DNA of 64,000 nt. Source: RQOF01 sp964394475 (lineage in GTDB: Bacteria; Calditrichota; Calditrichia; RBG-13-44-9). The notes under the pieces were generated by a model that saw nothing but the letters and a program-made list of their open reading frames with translations, made no database searches and was not told the DNA's origin. Shown here one piece after another: positions 63,538-64,000 of the stretch (positions within the stretch are counted from its first letter, which is position 1; each line of letters begins with the position of its first letter). Both the position numbers and the translations under genes were made by a program. The stretch covers positions 1-64,000 of the forward strand of contig CAYMXZ010000001.1 of assembly GCA_964394475.1 (NCBI GenBank), in the 5' to 3' direction.

Positions 63538-64000
63538 ATGCGTGGCAGAATATTTCTGCTGATTTTATCAGTCATATTGTGGAAAGGATTTATCATGAAT
63601 GCCGGCGATACCCAACCGATCGTAGGATTAAATCATGATGAAAAGGTGTATCTGCTTTCTCTGGCACGAAATACTATTTCACATTATCTGGAAACAAAAA
63701 AATTACCAACAACGACTCCGGTTAGTGAGAAACTGAAAGAAAAATTTGGTGTATTTGTAACTCTTCACAAGCATGGTCAATTGCGGGGATGTATTGGATA
63801 TGTGGAAGGTATTAGTCCCCTTTATCAGGCGGTTATGGAAATGGCTAAATCAGCCGCTTTTAATGATCCACGCTTTCCTCCGGTTCAGAAGAATGAAGTT
63901 CCGGAATTGGAGATTGAAATATCGGTTCTATCGCCTTTAAAGAAAATAAAAGATGTGAAGGAAATTCAGGTCGGTAAGCATGGCATCATCATTCAGCAAG
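63538..64000 (+). CDS. AmmeMemoRadiSam system protein A (AMMECR1 domain), cut by window end
   Basis: Partial gene, at least 154 codons. The AMMECR1 signature is GQLRGCIGYVEG, with KFGVFVTLHKHG before and AFNDPRFPPVQKNEVPELEI after. Two starts are possible. ATG 63538 has AGGGG upstream and adds a hydrophobic leader RIFLLILSVILWKG. ATG 63595 has AAAGGA 6 bases upstream and gives a leaderless domain (MNAGDTQPIVGLNHDEKVYL). Family members are mostly cytosolic, so the shorter form is perhaps likelier. It lies 97 bases after the MEMO1-family gene. Confidence 0.88.
   Translation, partial: MRGRIFLLILSVILWKGFIMNAGDTQPIVGLNHDEKVYLLSLARNTISHYLETKKLPTTTPVSEKLKEKFGVFVTLHKHGQLRGCIGYVEGISPLYQAVMEMAKSAAFNDPRFPPVQKNEVPELEIEISVLSPLKKIKDVKEIQVGKHGIIIQQ

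Noticed and set aside
1..64000. tRNA, rRNA, CRISPR arrays, insertion sequences, prophage
   Set aside because: I saw no cloverleaf-type strings in the gaps, no regularly spaced repeats, and no transposase, integrase or phage structural genes.

Overview
The window reads as chromosomal DNA of a Gram-negative, moderately AT-rich bacterium of the FCB assemblage, most likely Calditrichota or a near relative. This placement is an inference without a marker tree. It rests on the C-terminal sorting tail of the secreted M6 peptidase (YPNPFNPSTTIRF type, typical of Calditrichota/Ignavibacteria/KSB1-like lineages), a second exported propeller protein with an FlgD-like tail, bacillithiol-type BshA, RNase Y, a SusB-like GH97 enzyme, and Lol-like ABC exporters with outer-membrane barrel proteins. 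I see no phage, insertion sequence, CRISPR array, tRNA or rRNA. Most genes look like ordinary chromosomal genes with good Shine-Dalgarno sites, several using TTG or GTG starts (hisS, murA, ribD).

Layout. 1-8.5 kb (minus strand): secreted GH97 glucosidase, POT peptide transporter, a decayed small membrane-protein gene, secreted C69 dipeptidase, an orphan ParA, and a small HEAGH membrane protein. 8.7-12.6 kb (plus): a large secreted M6 peptidase and a TenA-type enzyme. 12.7-22.8 kb (minus): a hypothetical exported protein; a three-gene unit of methyltransferase-like, PlsY-like and rifampin-phosphotransferase-like dikinase; then a five-gene unit of OM barrel, ATPase, two FtsX-type permeases and a LolA-like protein. 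23.3-27.8 kb (plus): a second, MacAB-like export operon, divergent from the first. 28-36 kb: NUDIX CoA pyrophosphatase, sodium/solute symporter, a degenerate sensor-kinase-like protein, a GT-C membrane protein, murA and recN. 36.5-42.8 kb (minus): a large propeller protein, then ribD-ribE-ribBA-ribH under an FMN riboswitch with a readable terminator/antiterminator. 42.8-50.8 kb: GT-C protein, cysS, an HDOD/GGDEF-like protein, trmJ-like, hisS and a CX4CH protein. 50.9-64 kb (plus): response regulator-GAF-GGDEF, bshA, glycerophosphodiesterase, a protease-propeller-barrel fusion, radA, an NHL protein, RNase Y, a ferritin-like protein and a MEMO1/AMMECR1 pair cut by the window end.

How the genes fit together. 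The peptidases (M6, C69) and the POT transporter suggest use of external peptides, and GH97 use of alpha-glucans. The two divergent ABC operons near 23 kb form an envelope-export locus. The riboflavin operon is the most completely understood unit: sigma70-like promoter, FMN aptamer, 10-nt antiterminator complementarity, intrinsic terminator, then four biosynthetic genes. The best candidate for undescribed biology is the 13.5-17.4 kb operon, which joins a dikinase of unknown substrate to a PlsY paralogue with an altered second motif and an ICMT-like membrane methyltransferase.
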